Shown here in pieces: positions 57,122 to 64,000 of a stretch of 64,000 bases of DNA (position 1 is its first letter; each line of letters begins with the position of its first letter). The translations under genes and the position numbers were made by a program. The notes beneath the pieces are model-generated. The model was not told the DNA's origin, made no database searches, and saw only the letters and a program-made list of their open reading frames with translations. The stretch spans positions 210,969-274,968 of the forward strand of contig NZ_KK366020.1 of the NCBI RefSeq assembly GCF_000686805.1. The letters run 5' to 3'. The DNA comes from Bacillus sp. UNC41MFS5. Lineage in GTDB: Bacteria; Bacillota; Bacilli; Bacillales_B; DSM-18226.

Positions 57122-57190
57122 ATGATTGACACGTATAAAAATATTCCAACGGGGTAAACTAATTGAAAAACCCCCCCTGTTTTTTTAAAA

Positions 57191-57222
57191 AGAAGCCGCT
57201 GAACTCATCAGCGGCTTCTTTG
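57191..57222 (+). terminator. Second hairpin with T run, 57.2 kb
   Basis: AGAAGCCGCTGA-ACTCA-TCAGCGGCTTCT, perfect 12-bp stem. No gene is seen between the two terminators or up to 57404. Confidence 0.75.
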
Positions 57223-57403
57223 ATTTAAAGCAAAAAGAAATCCCTCGTGATGAAGCCTGACTCCTCGTGATTGAGCCTATCTGCCGAATACTCCTATCAT
57301 TTATGTAAAAATCGTGAACGTTCCAGAAAAATATGAGATGAGATAAAATCACCTAAGAGGAATTTGTAAGTTATCGTCGAATAATGTTAGGTGATGTAAA
57401 TTA

Positions 57404-57859
57404 TTGTATTTTATGGAAGTAGGTATCTTTGTGGAGAAAAACTCAATAATATTCATTGTCAATCCTTCAAGCAGGAGGAAAAAGAAAATCAACAGCAAAC
57501 CAAGCTTTTTTGATGCAATACAACTCTCAACTCGGTCGCCCCTAACAAATGTGGATACTCCTTATCAATCAATTCCATTTAATAAAAGAGCAATTATTCC
57601 CATCCATAGCTTTAATTCCGGCATTCATATTACGTACGATCAGCATTCCTTACAAATCTATAAAGAAAACAATGATTTAACCGAAAAAGAAGTCTTTGGG
57701 TTCCTCACCCACTTTGCCATTAAAGAAGGGAACAGGGTGTCCTTTTTAGCGGACTTTCCGAATGGCAAAAAAAGACGAGCGAAGTCCAAGCCAAGAGGTA
57801 AACTGGCGGAAAGTAGGAAAATGGAGGAGAAATGTGACGCTCAACCCCAAAAATGTTAA
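57404..57859 (+). CDS. Hypothetical basic protein
   Basis: A 151-residue protein I do not recognise. TTG start with AGGTGATG 9 nt upstream. The first part has a short hydrophobic strand (NSIIFIVNPSSRRKKK), the middle looks like a small alpha/beta domain (IIPIHSFNSGIHITYDQHSLQIYKENN, split by polar turns) and the end is strongly basic (NGKKRRAKSKPRGK). No signal peptide. It could bind nucleic acid by charge alone, but nothing specific supports that. Confidence 0.5.
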   Translation: MYFMEVGIFVEKNSIIFIVNPSSRRKKKINSKPSFFDAIQLSTRSPLTNVDTPYQSIPFNKRAIIPIHSFNSGIHITYDQHSLQIYKENNDLTEKEVFGFLTHFAIKEGNRVSFLADFPNGKKRRAKSKPRGKLAESRKMEEKCDAQPQKC

Positions 57860-57988
57860 CACTGTTATGACACAGAAATGACACTAATATGTGTAATATG
57901 ACAAAAAGTGATGTACTTTTAATCTTTTTGTAACATTACTGGTACATTCTTCTGGTATAACTAGAGTACTAAGGAAAGGAGAAAGTGT

Positions 57989-59110
57989 ATGCAAACGACA
58001 AGAAAGCGTATCATTCTCATGTTACTTACAATCATATTATCAATATCAGGGTCTATGGTTACATATGCACAAACAAGCACGGAAGCCCTACATAATGCTA
58101 AAGAAGAGCTAGCGGAAAAACAAAGAATAGTAGAGCAAAAAGCGCAAGAAAAGCAGACTGTTAATCAAGAAATCGTAAAAATTCAGCAAGAATTAAACGC
58201 CCTGTACAGTGATATTACAAAAAACAAAGAAGAAATGGCCAAAACGCAACAAAAAATAGATGCAACAGCCCAACTCATTGAAAAAAAGAAACAAGAAATC
58301 GTCGTCCTCGAGGACAAAATCCTTGCCCGCACAGGGATTATGAAGCAGAGGGCTGTCTCACTTCAACAAACAGATAATATCAATGTCATTATCAACTTAT
58401 TCTTCGAATCTGATAGTATCACAGACTTTATCCAACGTGCGAGCGCCGTTTCGACCTTGATGGATGCGGATAAAGATATCTTGGGTTCCCAGAAGGAAGA
58501 CCTGCTGCAGATTGAAGAAGACAAAAAAGAGATTGATAGACAAGAACAATTTTTACTAGAAGATCAAAATGAACTTGCGAAGCAGCAGCAAACACTTGAT
58601 CAAAACAGACAAAAAAGTCAACAAACCTTAACCGTAATGCAACAAAAATATAGTCAAATCCTTAAACAAATGGCGCTTGCTGAGCAGGAAAAGGCAGGCA
58701 TTGAATCACAATTGAATGATATTCAAGCCAAAATCAAAAGTGAACAAGAAGAGGCGAAGACACGTCCGGTTTCAAAAGCCAAACCGGCGCCATCTTCAAA
58801 CAACAAAACAACTGCGGCTATAAATGGGAAGGAAATGTATGTGAGTGCGACTGCATACAGCCCGGAAGAATCCTTCCACATTACGGCAGCTGGCTACAAC
58901 ATTAGGAAACATCCAAATATGAAATTGATTGCCGTCGACCCAAGAGTCATTCCACTTGGAAAAAAAGTCTGGGTTGAAGGCTATGGCATTGCTGTTGCTG
59001 GCGACACAGGCGGCGCAATTAAAGGTCATAAAATTGACGTATTACTGCCAACCACATCCCAATGCATCCAATGGGGCAGAAAAACCGTAAAAATCATCGT
59101 ACTAGACTAA
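57989..59110 (+). CDS. Secreted coiled-coil and 3D-domain wall hydrolase
   Basis: A 373-residue exported protein. Signal peptide at 1-28 (cut after TYAQ), a long coiled coil (~30-265) with the hinge LQQTDNINVIINLFFESDSI typical of PcsB/FtsX-activated hydrolase regulators, a Pro/Lys linker and a C-terminal 3D (MltA-like) domain. The three aspartates of that domain are in LIAVDPRVIP, VAGDTGG and GHKIDVLLP. The 3D domain probably cleaves peptidoglycan glycan strands, as proposed for YocH and stationary-phase muralytic enzymes. AAAGGAG precedes the ATG. Confidence 0.85.
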   Translation: MQTTRKRIILMLLTIILSISGSMVTYAQTSTEALHNAKEELAEKQRIVEQKAQEKQTVNQEIVKIQQELNALYSDITKNKEEMAKTQQKIDATAQLIEKKKQEIVVLEDKILARTGIMKQRAVSLQQTDNINVIINLFFESDSITDFIQRASAVSTLMDADKDILGSQKEDLLQIEEDKKEIDRQEQFLLEDQNELAKQQQTLDQNRQKSQQTLTVMQQKYSQILKQMALAEQEKAGIESQLNDIQAKIKSEQEEAKTRPVSKAKPAPSSNNKTTAAINGKEMYVSATAYSPEESFHITAAGYNIRKHPNMKLIAVDPRVIPLGKKVWVEGYGIAVAGDTGGAIKGHKIDVLLPTTSQCIQWGRKTVKIIVLD

Positions 59111-59117
59111 CATTAAT

Positions 59118-59147
59118 ACCTAACAGGAAACTGTTAGGTCTTTTTTT
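59118..59147 (+). terminator. Terminator after the 3D-domain gene
   Basis: ACCTAACAG-GAAA-CTGTTAGGT followed by CTTTTTTT. Confidence 0.92.
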
Positions 59148-59208
59148 ATCGGTGCGGTAGGGTGAGGCCAAAGCAATATTGCCAATGGACTTATAGAGGA
59201 GAGGATTT

Positions 59209-59269
59209 GGTGCCTGACACCGAAAGCACTATAGCCACAGGTCTCATACAGCAAATGGTGCCTGACACC
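59209..59269. repeat. Two direct GGTGCCTGACACC copies
   Basis: Exact copies at 59209-59221 and 59257-59269 in the gap before the 561-residue gene. Confidence 0.9.
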
Positions 59270-59366
59270 CAAATTTCTACCCCTGACACGTTGCTGATTT
59301 TGTTATTATGAAATAAAATAAATTCATATTTTAACAAATTGGTAGTATGAGAGAGGGATCAGTTTA

Positions 59367-61052
59367 GTGATTGAGTTAAAACTGCGTTCGATTTTAAAGC
59401 AGGTAAAAAGTGAGAACCCACAAAAGAGATTTGAAGCGCTTGACCAGCTTTTTCAATATAAGCTGGAAGAAGGACTCGAGATTCAAATCGATGTGTTAAA
59501 GGATATGATCAAAACGGCGGCATCCAGATTCCCAGAGCCTGTCGACCGTTGGGACAACCCCTCCTTTTATCTTATTGACTTTGTCTGTGATTTTCCGATG
59601 CCGGAAGTGGTGGAAGGACTCCTCAAGCATTTTGATGGTCTTGACTTGCAGGCAAAAGAGCGGGCAATTGAAATGCTGCTCACGACAGAAGACGAGGATA
59701 TTTTTTTTGTGCTCGAGGAAAAAATCGTCGAGTTAATCGAGACTGAAGAATTTCATATTCCAGTCAATGAACTGGACCCTTATCCGATGCTGATTAAGGG
59801 AATCCTTGATAAAACGCTCGCCAAGCTCAATACAGAGCATTATAAATTGTTGCTTTATAGTTTAGTATTATCGCTGAACGACTCCAGTTTAGAAAAAGGC
59901 TATAGGAAGGACGTCATCCTCCCGTCATTGCTCAACGATTATCACGTAGAGAAACAGGAGTATCTGAAATTTGACTCCGATTTTTCAAGCAAATACGTTT
60001 ATACGGCTTGGAAGGATAGCTATTTTGCCGTTCGAACAAAAATGAAATTATTTATTAGCTTAATGGAATATTATTTTTCAGCTGACATCGGTGCTGAGCT
60101 GGAGCAGGCGATGACCTTCCGCGATCCGTTGATAAAAACGCAGGCGCTGTTGGTATGTGTGGGCAAAAACCTTTCGTATCAACAGAACACGCTCGTAGAA
60201 GCAGCTGAGCATATTGAGAGTGCAGAAATGGTTTATTGGGAGTTAAAGGAAAAGAATCTAGAGCATCTGTATCCCATTGCGGAAGGAAAGCAGCCACATT
60301 TGGCGAAGACGAGACTCTTTTCGACGATTATCAACCTGCCAGAGGAAGAAGAGGGAGTCATCCGCTTTCCGGAGGACATTCAAATCATCGATAAAGTCGA
60401 AACCGAAAACACATATCGCCAGCCGATACGCTATTATTTGCTGAGTTTCGTGCATATCGGGACCCGATACGTGGGTTGGGCAGGCGGCTATGCGCTTGAG
60501 GACGGAGACGATACGGCCGAATTATGGGACGGCAGCTATACTGATTTTGTCGAATGGGATTCGGCCAGCATCGAAGAACATAAAGCCGCTTTTTTCAAAA
60601 AGAGAGCAGAGGAAAAGGAAGAACATGAGTCCAGTATTTACTTTGAAAGCTCGCCGCGGCTAAGTCGAGGTGCTTGGTTCTTCCTCAGCCTTGCGGTGGT
60701 TCACTGGATTAAAGAGGCGGTAACAGGGTTTCCGAAAGATGGGATTCCTTTCTTAGTTGCACTAACCGTTATCAGCGGTGCGATGTGTCTTTATGAACTT
60801 ACCAAAAATAAAAAAAGAAAAATCCAGGTCGTTGGTCAGCAGCTTGTGATGGAAAACGGGTCGAAGCAGCACACCATCGGCTTGCATGAAATCAAAAAAG
60901 TAGAGCATAACAAAAAACGCGTTCTCATCTATAACAAGAAAAACGAAGTCGCGATTTCATTCCCGCTCCGCTGGGTCCGTTACGAAATCTTTTACATGCA
61001 CATGCTGGAGCACACCGACCATCTAAAAGATCGACCATATATACAAGCATAA
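59367..61052 (+). CDS. Unrecognised 561-residue helical-repeat membrane protein
   Basis: Residues ~1-300 are almost all helical, acidic and irregularly repeated, like a HEAT-type solenoid (AKERAIEMLLTTEDEDIFFVLEEKIVELI is split over two such units). A beta-rich segment follows (~335-400, with RYVGWAGGYALEDGDDTAELWDGSYTD broken by turns). Two close hydrophobic helices come next (~430-475) and a C-terminal PH-like domain last (~480-550: IQVVGQQLVMENG, HTIGLHEIKKVEHNKKRVLIY). GTG start with GAGAGGGA about 10 nt upstream. No known family came to mind; both ends should be cytoplasmic. Confidence 0.6.
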   Translation: MIELKLRSILKQVKSENPQKRFEALDQLFQYKLEEGLEIQIDVLKDMIKTAASRFPEPVDRWDNPSFYLIDFVCDFPMPEVVEGLLKHFDGLDLQAKERAIEMLLTTEDEDIFFVLEEKIVELIETEEFHIPVNELDPYPMLIKGILDKTLAKLNTEHYKLLLYSLVLSLNDSSLEKGYRKDVILPSLLNDYHVEKQEYLKFDSDFSSKYVYTAWKDSYFAVRTKMKLFISLMEYYFSADIGAELEQAMTFRDPLIKTQALLVCVGKNLSYQQNTLVEAAEHIESAEMVYWELKEKNLEHLYPIAEGKQPHLAKTRLFSTIINLPEEEEGVIRFPEDIQIIDKVETENTYRQPIRYYLLSFVHIGTRYVGWAGGYALEDGDDTAELWDGSYTDFVEWDSASIEEHKAAFFKKRAEEKEEHESSIYFESSPRLSRGAWFFLSLAVVHWIKEAVTGFPKDGIPFLVALTVISGAMCLYELTKNKKRKIQVVGQQLVMENGSKQHTIGLHEIKKVEHNKKRVLIYNKKNEVAISFPLRWVRYEIFYMHMLEHTDHLKDRPYIQA

Positions 61053-61091
61053 AAAATACGCCAAAGGCCGCAAAATTGCGGCCTTTGGCGT
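61051..61091 (-). terminator. Strong terminator of the HxlR gene (minus strand)
   Basis: ACGCCAAAGGCCGCAA pairs perfectly with TTGCGGCCTTTGGCGT; the minus strand continues into ATTTTTT. It also lies just after the plus-strand gene. Confidence 0.85.
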
Positions 61092-61120
61092 GCATATGAG
61101 TGCTGTGGTCAATAGTTAAT

Positions 61121-61133
61121 GGTGCCTGACACC
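61121..61133. repeat. GGTGCCTGACACC copy
   Basis: Exact 13-mer between the terminator and the HxlR gene. Confidence 0.9.
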
Positions 61134-61153
61134 AAAAACACTATTGCCACCAT

Positions 61154-61525
61154 CTATTTAAGATGATCATTCAAAACATTTTCCTCTAATACAGAAAACT
61201 TATCCCCATAAACCCTCTCAATATGATTTTCACCCCATGTACAGAGCGAATTCAGAATCCCCTCTAGACTCTGACCGTACTCACTCAACTCATACTCAAC
61301 CTTCGGGGGAATCTGATTATAAATAATCCGATTAATGACGCCATCGTCCTCCAGCTCCCGCAATTGCTGCGTCAACATTTTCTGCGTAATACTCGGCATC
61401 AGTCGCTTCAATTCACTCGTCCGTTTTTTCCCATGCGTCAAATGGCAGAGAATCACACACTTCCACTTCCCACCGATTACCTCAAGCGTCGCCTCAACCG
61501 ATATATTATATTTCTTCTTCTCCAT
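61154..61525 (-). CDS. HxlR-family transcriptional regulator (YtcD-like)
   Basis: A 123-residue winged-helix regulator: VEATLEVIGGKWKCVILCHL is the HxlR signature, followed by the HTH TSELKRLMPSITQKMLTQQLRELE and a wing DGVINRIIYNQIPPKVEYELSE. Family members often sense electrophiles or redox state through an N-terminal Cys, here Cys near residue 24. It is divergent from an MFS exporter and an aldo/keto reductase, as ytcD is from ytbDE in B. subtilis, so it probably represses them. Start chosen for AGGAGG 9 nt upstream. Confidence 0.85.
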   Translation of the reverse strand: MEKKKYNISVEATLEVIGGKWKCVILCHLTHGKKRTSELKRLMPSITQKMLTQQLRELEDDGVINRIIYNQIPPKVEYELSEYGQSLEGILNSLCTWGENHIERVYGDKFSVLEENVLNDHLK

Positions 61526-61572
61526 CTTCATCTTCCTCCTCATTTCACTGACAATCGAACAGACAGGTAGGC

Positions 61573-61590
61573 AGGTACCAAAAAGTACCT
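61573..61590. promoter_or_regulatory. Candidate HxlR operator
   Basis: AGGTAC-CAAAAA-GTACCT, a perfect 6-bp inverted repeat in the divergent promoter region. Confidence 0.5.
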
Positions 61591-61601
61591 ATGGCACTGC
61601 T

Positions 61602-61632
61602 GGGTACCTATATCACTTTAAAGTGCGTACTT
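61602..61632. promoter_or_regulatory. Second palindromic site in the HxlR/MFS gap
   Basis: ACTTTAAAGT (61615-61624) centred between two GTAC words (GGGTACC and CGTACTT), the kind of nested symmetry HxlR dimers bind. Confidence 0.4.
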
Positions 61633-61725
61633 CCGATAAACTTACATATCCTCCATAATAACATTTGCCGGATGAAAACAATCATACCTTTTTATATAAA
61701 CCTACACAAACGAGGAGGAAAATTT

Positions 61726-62958
61726 ATGCCTTTAAATAAACAGCAAAGCACATTCGCACTACTGGCCTTAGCCGTCAGCGCCTTCGCGATTGGTACCACC
61801 GAATTTATCAGCGTCGGGCTGCTGCCGCTTATCGCTCAAGATTTGCACATACCCGTCACCACCGCGGGGCTGACCGTCTCGCTATACGCTCTTGGGGTCA
61901 CATTCGGAGCGCCAGTGCTGACATCCATGACATCGCGCATGTCACGGAAAACCCTTTTACTATGGATTATGATCGTCTTCATCATCGGTAACGGAATTGC
62001 CGCGAGCGCGACAACCATCAGCGTCTTGCTGGCAGCGCGCGTGATTTCAGCTTTATCACATGGCGTCTTCATGTCGATTGGCTCCACCATCGCCGCCGAC
62101 CTCGTCCCGGCCAACCGCCGCGCGAGCGCCATTTCAATCATGTTCTCCGGCCTCACCGTCGCAACCGTCACCGGCGTGCCATTCGGAACATTTATCGGCC
62201 AACAATACGGCTGGAGGCTTGCCTTCATCCTTATCGTCATCGTTGGTATCATTGGCTTCATCGCCAACTGGATTCTCATACCTTCTTTTTTAAAAAAAGG
62301 AACACAGACCAGCGTTCGGGACCAGGTTAAGCTCCTAACCAATGGCCGCCTCCTACTTTTATTCGTCATCACGGCACTTGGGTATGGCGGCACATTTGTT
62401 GTCTTTACTTATTTGTCACCATTACTACAGGAAATAACCGGATTTAAGGAGAGTTCGATTGCGATTATTTTACTGGCGTACGGATTGGCAATCGCCATTG
62501 GCAACATGATGGGCGGCAAGCTCTCGAACCGCAATCCAATTGGCTCTCTATTCTATATGTTTATTGTTCAAGCTGTTGTCCTGTTTGTCCTAATGTTCAC
62601 CGCGCCGTTCAAAATCGCGGGATTAATCACAATTATTTTTATGGGATTGCTTGCCTTTATGAACGTACCGGGTCTGCAAGTATACGTGGTCATCCTCGCA
62701 GAACGATACGTCCCAAGCGCCGTTGATGTAGCATCTGCTATCAACATCGCCGCCTTCAACGCAGGAATCGCCATCGGCTCCTACCTAGGCGGCACCATCA
62801 CTGACTCAATCGGACTCATCCACACCACATGGATCGGAGCATTAATGGTACTCGCAGCGGCCATCCTAACAGGGGTGAGCCGAGCATTAGAAAAGAAAGA
62901 CTTGGAATCAATGGAGTCAATGGTGTCAGGCACCACAAAAGCACAACTGTCCCCGTGA
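61726..62958 (+). CDS. MFS efflux transporter, DHA1 type (YtbD-like)
   Basis: A 410-residue transporter with 12 predicted helices. FAIGTTEFISVGLLPLIAQDL at helix 1, the motif-A loop GAPVLTSMTSRMSRKTLL and ARVISALSHGVFMSIGS are typical of AraJ/YdhP/YtbD drug or sugar exporters. AGGAGG precedes the ATG. Together with the divergent HxlR gene and the next aldo/keto reductase it mirrors B. subtilis ytbD-ytbE. The last residues VSGTTKAQLSP and the stop codon derive from a dispersed GGTGTCAGGCACC repeat, so the C-terminus was probably extended by it. Confidence 0.88.
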   Translation: MPLNKQQSTFALLALAVSAFAIGTTEFISVGLLPLIAQDLHIPVTTAGLTVSLYALGVTFGAPVLTSMTSRMSRKTLLLWIMIVFIIGNGIAASATTISVLLAARVISALSHGVFMSIGSTIAADLVPANRRASAISIMFSGLTVATVTGVPFGTFIGQQYGWRLAFILIVIVGIIGFIANWILIPSFLKKGTQTSVRDQVKLLTNGRLLLLFVITALGYGGTFVVFTYLSPLLQEITGFKESSIAIILLAYGLAIAIGNMMGGKLSNRNPIGSLFYMFIVQAVVLFVLMFTAPFKIAGLITIIFMGLLAFMNVPGLQVYVVILAERYVPSAVDVASAINIAAFNAGIAIGSYLGGTITDSIGLIHTTWIGALMVLAAAILTGVSRALEKKDLESMESMVSGTTKAQLSP

Positions 62959-63006
62959 GGAGGACAGTTGGAGTGATTTTACTAAATACAATTGGAGGTA
63001 TTAAAA

Positions 63007-63837
63007 ATGATAAACAATTTACAAAGTACAACAACATTAAATAACGGGGTAAAAATGCCATGGTTTGGCTTGGGTGTCTTTAAGGTAGAGGAAGGACCGG
63101 AGTTAGTGAACGCGGTGAAAACGGCAATTCAACATGGTTACCGGAGCATTGACACGGCAGCCATCTATGGAAACGAAGAGGGAGTAGGACAAGGGATTAA
63201 GGAATCGGGCATCGCTAGAGAGGATTTATTCGTCACATCAAAGGTCTGGAATGCTGACCTTGGCTACGAATCGACCTTAGCAGCGTATCAAACAAGTCTA
63301 GATAAACTAGGTGTAGATTACTTAGATCTCTACCTCATTCACTGGCCGGTAGCTGGCAAATACAAGGAAGCGTGGAGAGCATTGGAGACCCTTTACAAAG
63401 AAGGACGGGTGCGAGCGATTGGAGTCAGCAATTTCCAAGTTCACCACCTGGAAGACCTATTGAAGGATGCTGAGATTAAGCCAATGATCAACCAAGTTGA
63501 ATATCATCCACGCTTAACCCAAAATGAAGTCCAAGCATTCTGCCGCGAGAACGGGATCCAGATGGAAGCCTGGTCACCATTAATGCAAGGTCAATTATTA
63601 GACAATGAAGTATTGGTGGAACTTGCTTCTAAATACAATAAATCAGTGGCCCAAATCATCTTGCGTTGGGATCTGCAAAACGGCGTCATCACCATCCCAA
63701 AATCAACAAAAGAACATCGAATCATCGAAAACTCACAAGTATTCGACTTTGAACTCACGCAAGAGGACATGCACCAAATAAACGAACTAAACCAAAACCA
63801 CCGCGTCGGCCCAGACCCCGACAACTTTGATTTTTAA
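63007..63837 (+). CDS. Aldo/keto reductase (YtbE/YvgN-like)
   Basis: A 276-residue NADPH-dependent reductase of family AKR5. The catalytic tetrad is complete: Asp49 and Tyr54 in YRSIDTAAIYGNE, Lys79 in TSKVWN and His112 in LIHWP. The cofactor site shows GVSNFQ and IPKSTKEHR. YtbE-type enzymes reduce reactive aldehydes such as methylglyoxal, consistent with control by an HxlR regulator. TTGGAGG lies 8 nt upstream; same operon as the MFS gene 48 bp before. Confidence 0.92.
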   Translation: MINNLQSTTTLNNGVKMPWFGLGVFKVEEGPELVNAVKTAIQHGYRSIDTAAIYGNEEGVGQGIKESGIAREDLFVTSKVWNADLGYESTLAAYQTSLDKLGVDYLDLYLIHWPVAGKYKEAWRALETLYKEGRVRAIGVSNFQVHHLEDLLKDAEIKPMINQVEYHPRLTQNEVQAFCRENGIQMEAWSPLMQGQLLDNEVLVELASKYNKSVAQIILRWDLQNGVITIPKSTKEHRIIENSQVFDFELTQEDMHQINELNQNHRVGPDPDNFDF

Positions 63838-63859
63838 TTAAAGTGGATTACTACCATTC

Positions 63860-63892
63860 GACCAATTTTCATGCGAAGATTGGTCTTTTTTT
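63860..63892 (+). terminator. Terminator after the reductase gene
   Basis: GACCAAT and ATTGGTC over a 12-nt loop, then seven T. Confidence 0.85.
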
Positions 63893-63924
63893 ATTCCTTC
63901 AGTTACTGTTCACAGCACAGCCTG

Positions 63925-63937
63925 GGTGTCAGGCACC
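63925..63937. repeat. GGTGTCAGGCACC copy near the right edge
   Basis: Exact 13-mer followed by GTGGACACTTGTCCGCCACG, the companion sequence seen at other copies. Confidence 0.9.
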
Positions 63938-64000
63938 ACTCGTGGACACTTGTCCGCCACGCAGAGACGTGGAATTGGTCATTTTTCCCATAACTTTGCT

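Noticed and set aside
57860..57985. WalR (YycF) box before the 3D-domain hydrolase gene
   Set aside because: TGTAAC-N5-TGGTAC breaks the second TGTWAH half, and TGTTAA/TGTTAT words have the wrong spacing.

Overview
This window looks like a chromosomal segment of an endospore-forming member of the Bacillaceae, most likely a Neobacillus or Mesobacillus-like species. The evidence is the sporulation genes (spoIID, spoIIQ, spoIIID), a SigB module, strong AGGAGG-type ribosome sites with frequent TTG and GTG starts, and a B. subtilis-like gene order ywzB-ywmB-murA-spoIID-spoIIQ-spoIIID-mbl-fabZ-ywpF-ssbB. No rRNA, tRNA, CRISPR array or prophage was seen. The species name is inference; the family-level placement is well supported.

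Layout. 1-4.7 kb: the end of a fructosamine (Amadori sugar) uptake and deglycation locus, with a sugar permease, two SIS-domain deglycases, a FrlD-like kinase and a GntR/UTRA regulator with three related operator-like palindromes. 4.8-9.2 kb: a PAS-AAA+ sigma-54 activator divergent from a class III aminotransferase and an aldehyde dehydrogenase that follow a textbook -24/-12 promoter. 9.2-10.06 kb: a gene-free stretch ending in a 205-bp multi-hairpin element whose right arm supplies the -35 of the next operon. 10.06-20.7 kb: an 11-gene complex I operon (nuoABCDHIJKLMN, no nuoEFG) with a large Ala/Lys-rich extension on NuoC. 20.8-39.7 kb: a stress region centred on rsbV-rsbW-sigB-rsbY, dps, rsbK and rsbM (the B. 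cereus type of SigB control). It is surrounded by small stress proteins, CorA-like and mechanosensitive membrane proteins, a cardiolipin synthase and a cytoplasmic alpha-amylase, with nine well-matched SigB-type promoters and two weaker ones. 39.8-57 kb: the conserved envelope and sporulation block, with a VanZ-like protein, a PBP3-type transpeptidase, a beta-helix/Ig-like surface protein and an alkyltransferase-like protein inserted. 57-61 kb: unrecognised genes and a coiled-coil/3D-domain wall protein. 61-64 kb: an HxlR regulator divergent from an MFS exporter and an aldo/keto reductase, matching ytcD/ytbD/ytbE of B. subtilis.

How it fits together. The most coherent system is the general stress response: RsbK (sensor kinase) and RsbM (methyltransferase) are expected to act on RsbY (PP2C phosphatase), which would dephosphorylate RsbV so that RsbW releases SigB. 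Nearly all the small genes around it carry SigB-type promoters, so regulator and regulon are physically clustered. Two oddities stand out: rsbK appears to start at an ATA codon, and rsbM begins with 14 tandem copies of a 9-bp repeat encoding (Asn-Pro-Val)n.

Several dispersed repeat families cross the window: at least 21 exact copies of GGTGCCTGACACC or its complement, three copies of an element with CCTGTTGATT inverted ends, and CGCCAGTAA-type repeats. Copies of these repeats form the stop codon or C-terminus of three genes and occur inside three coding regions.
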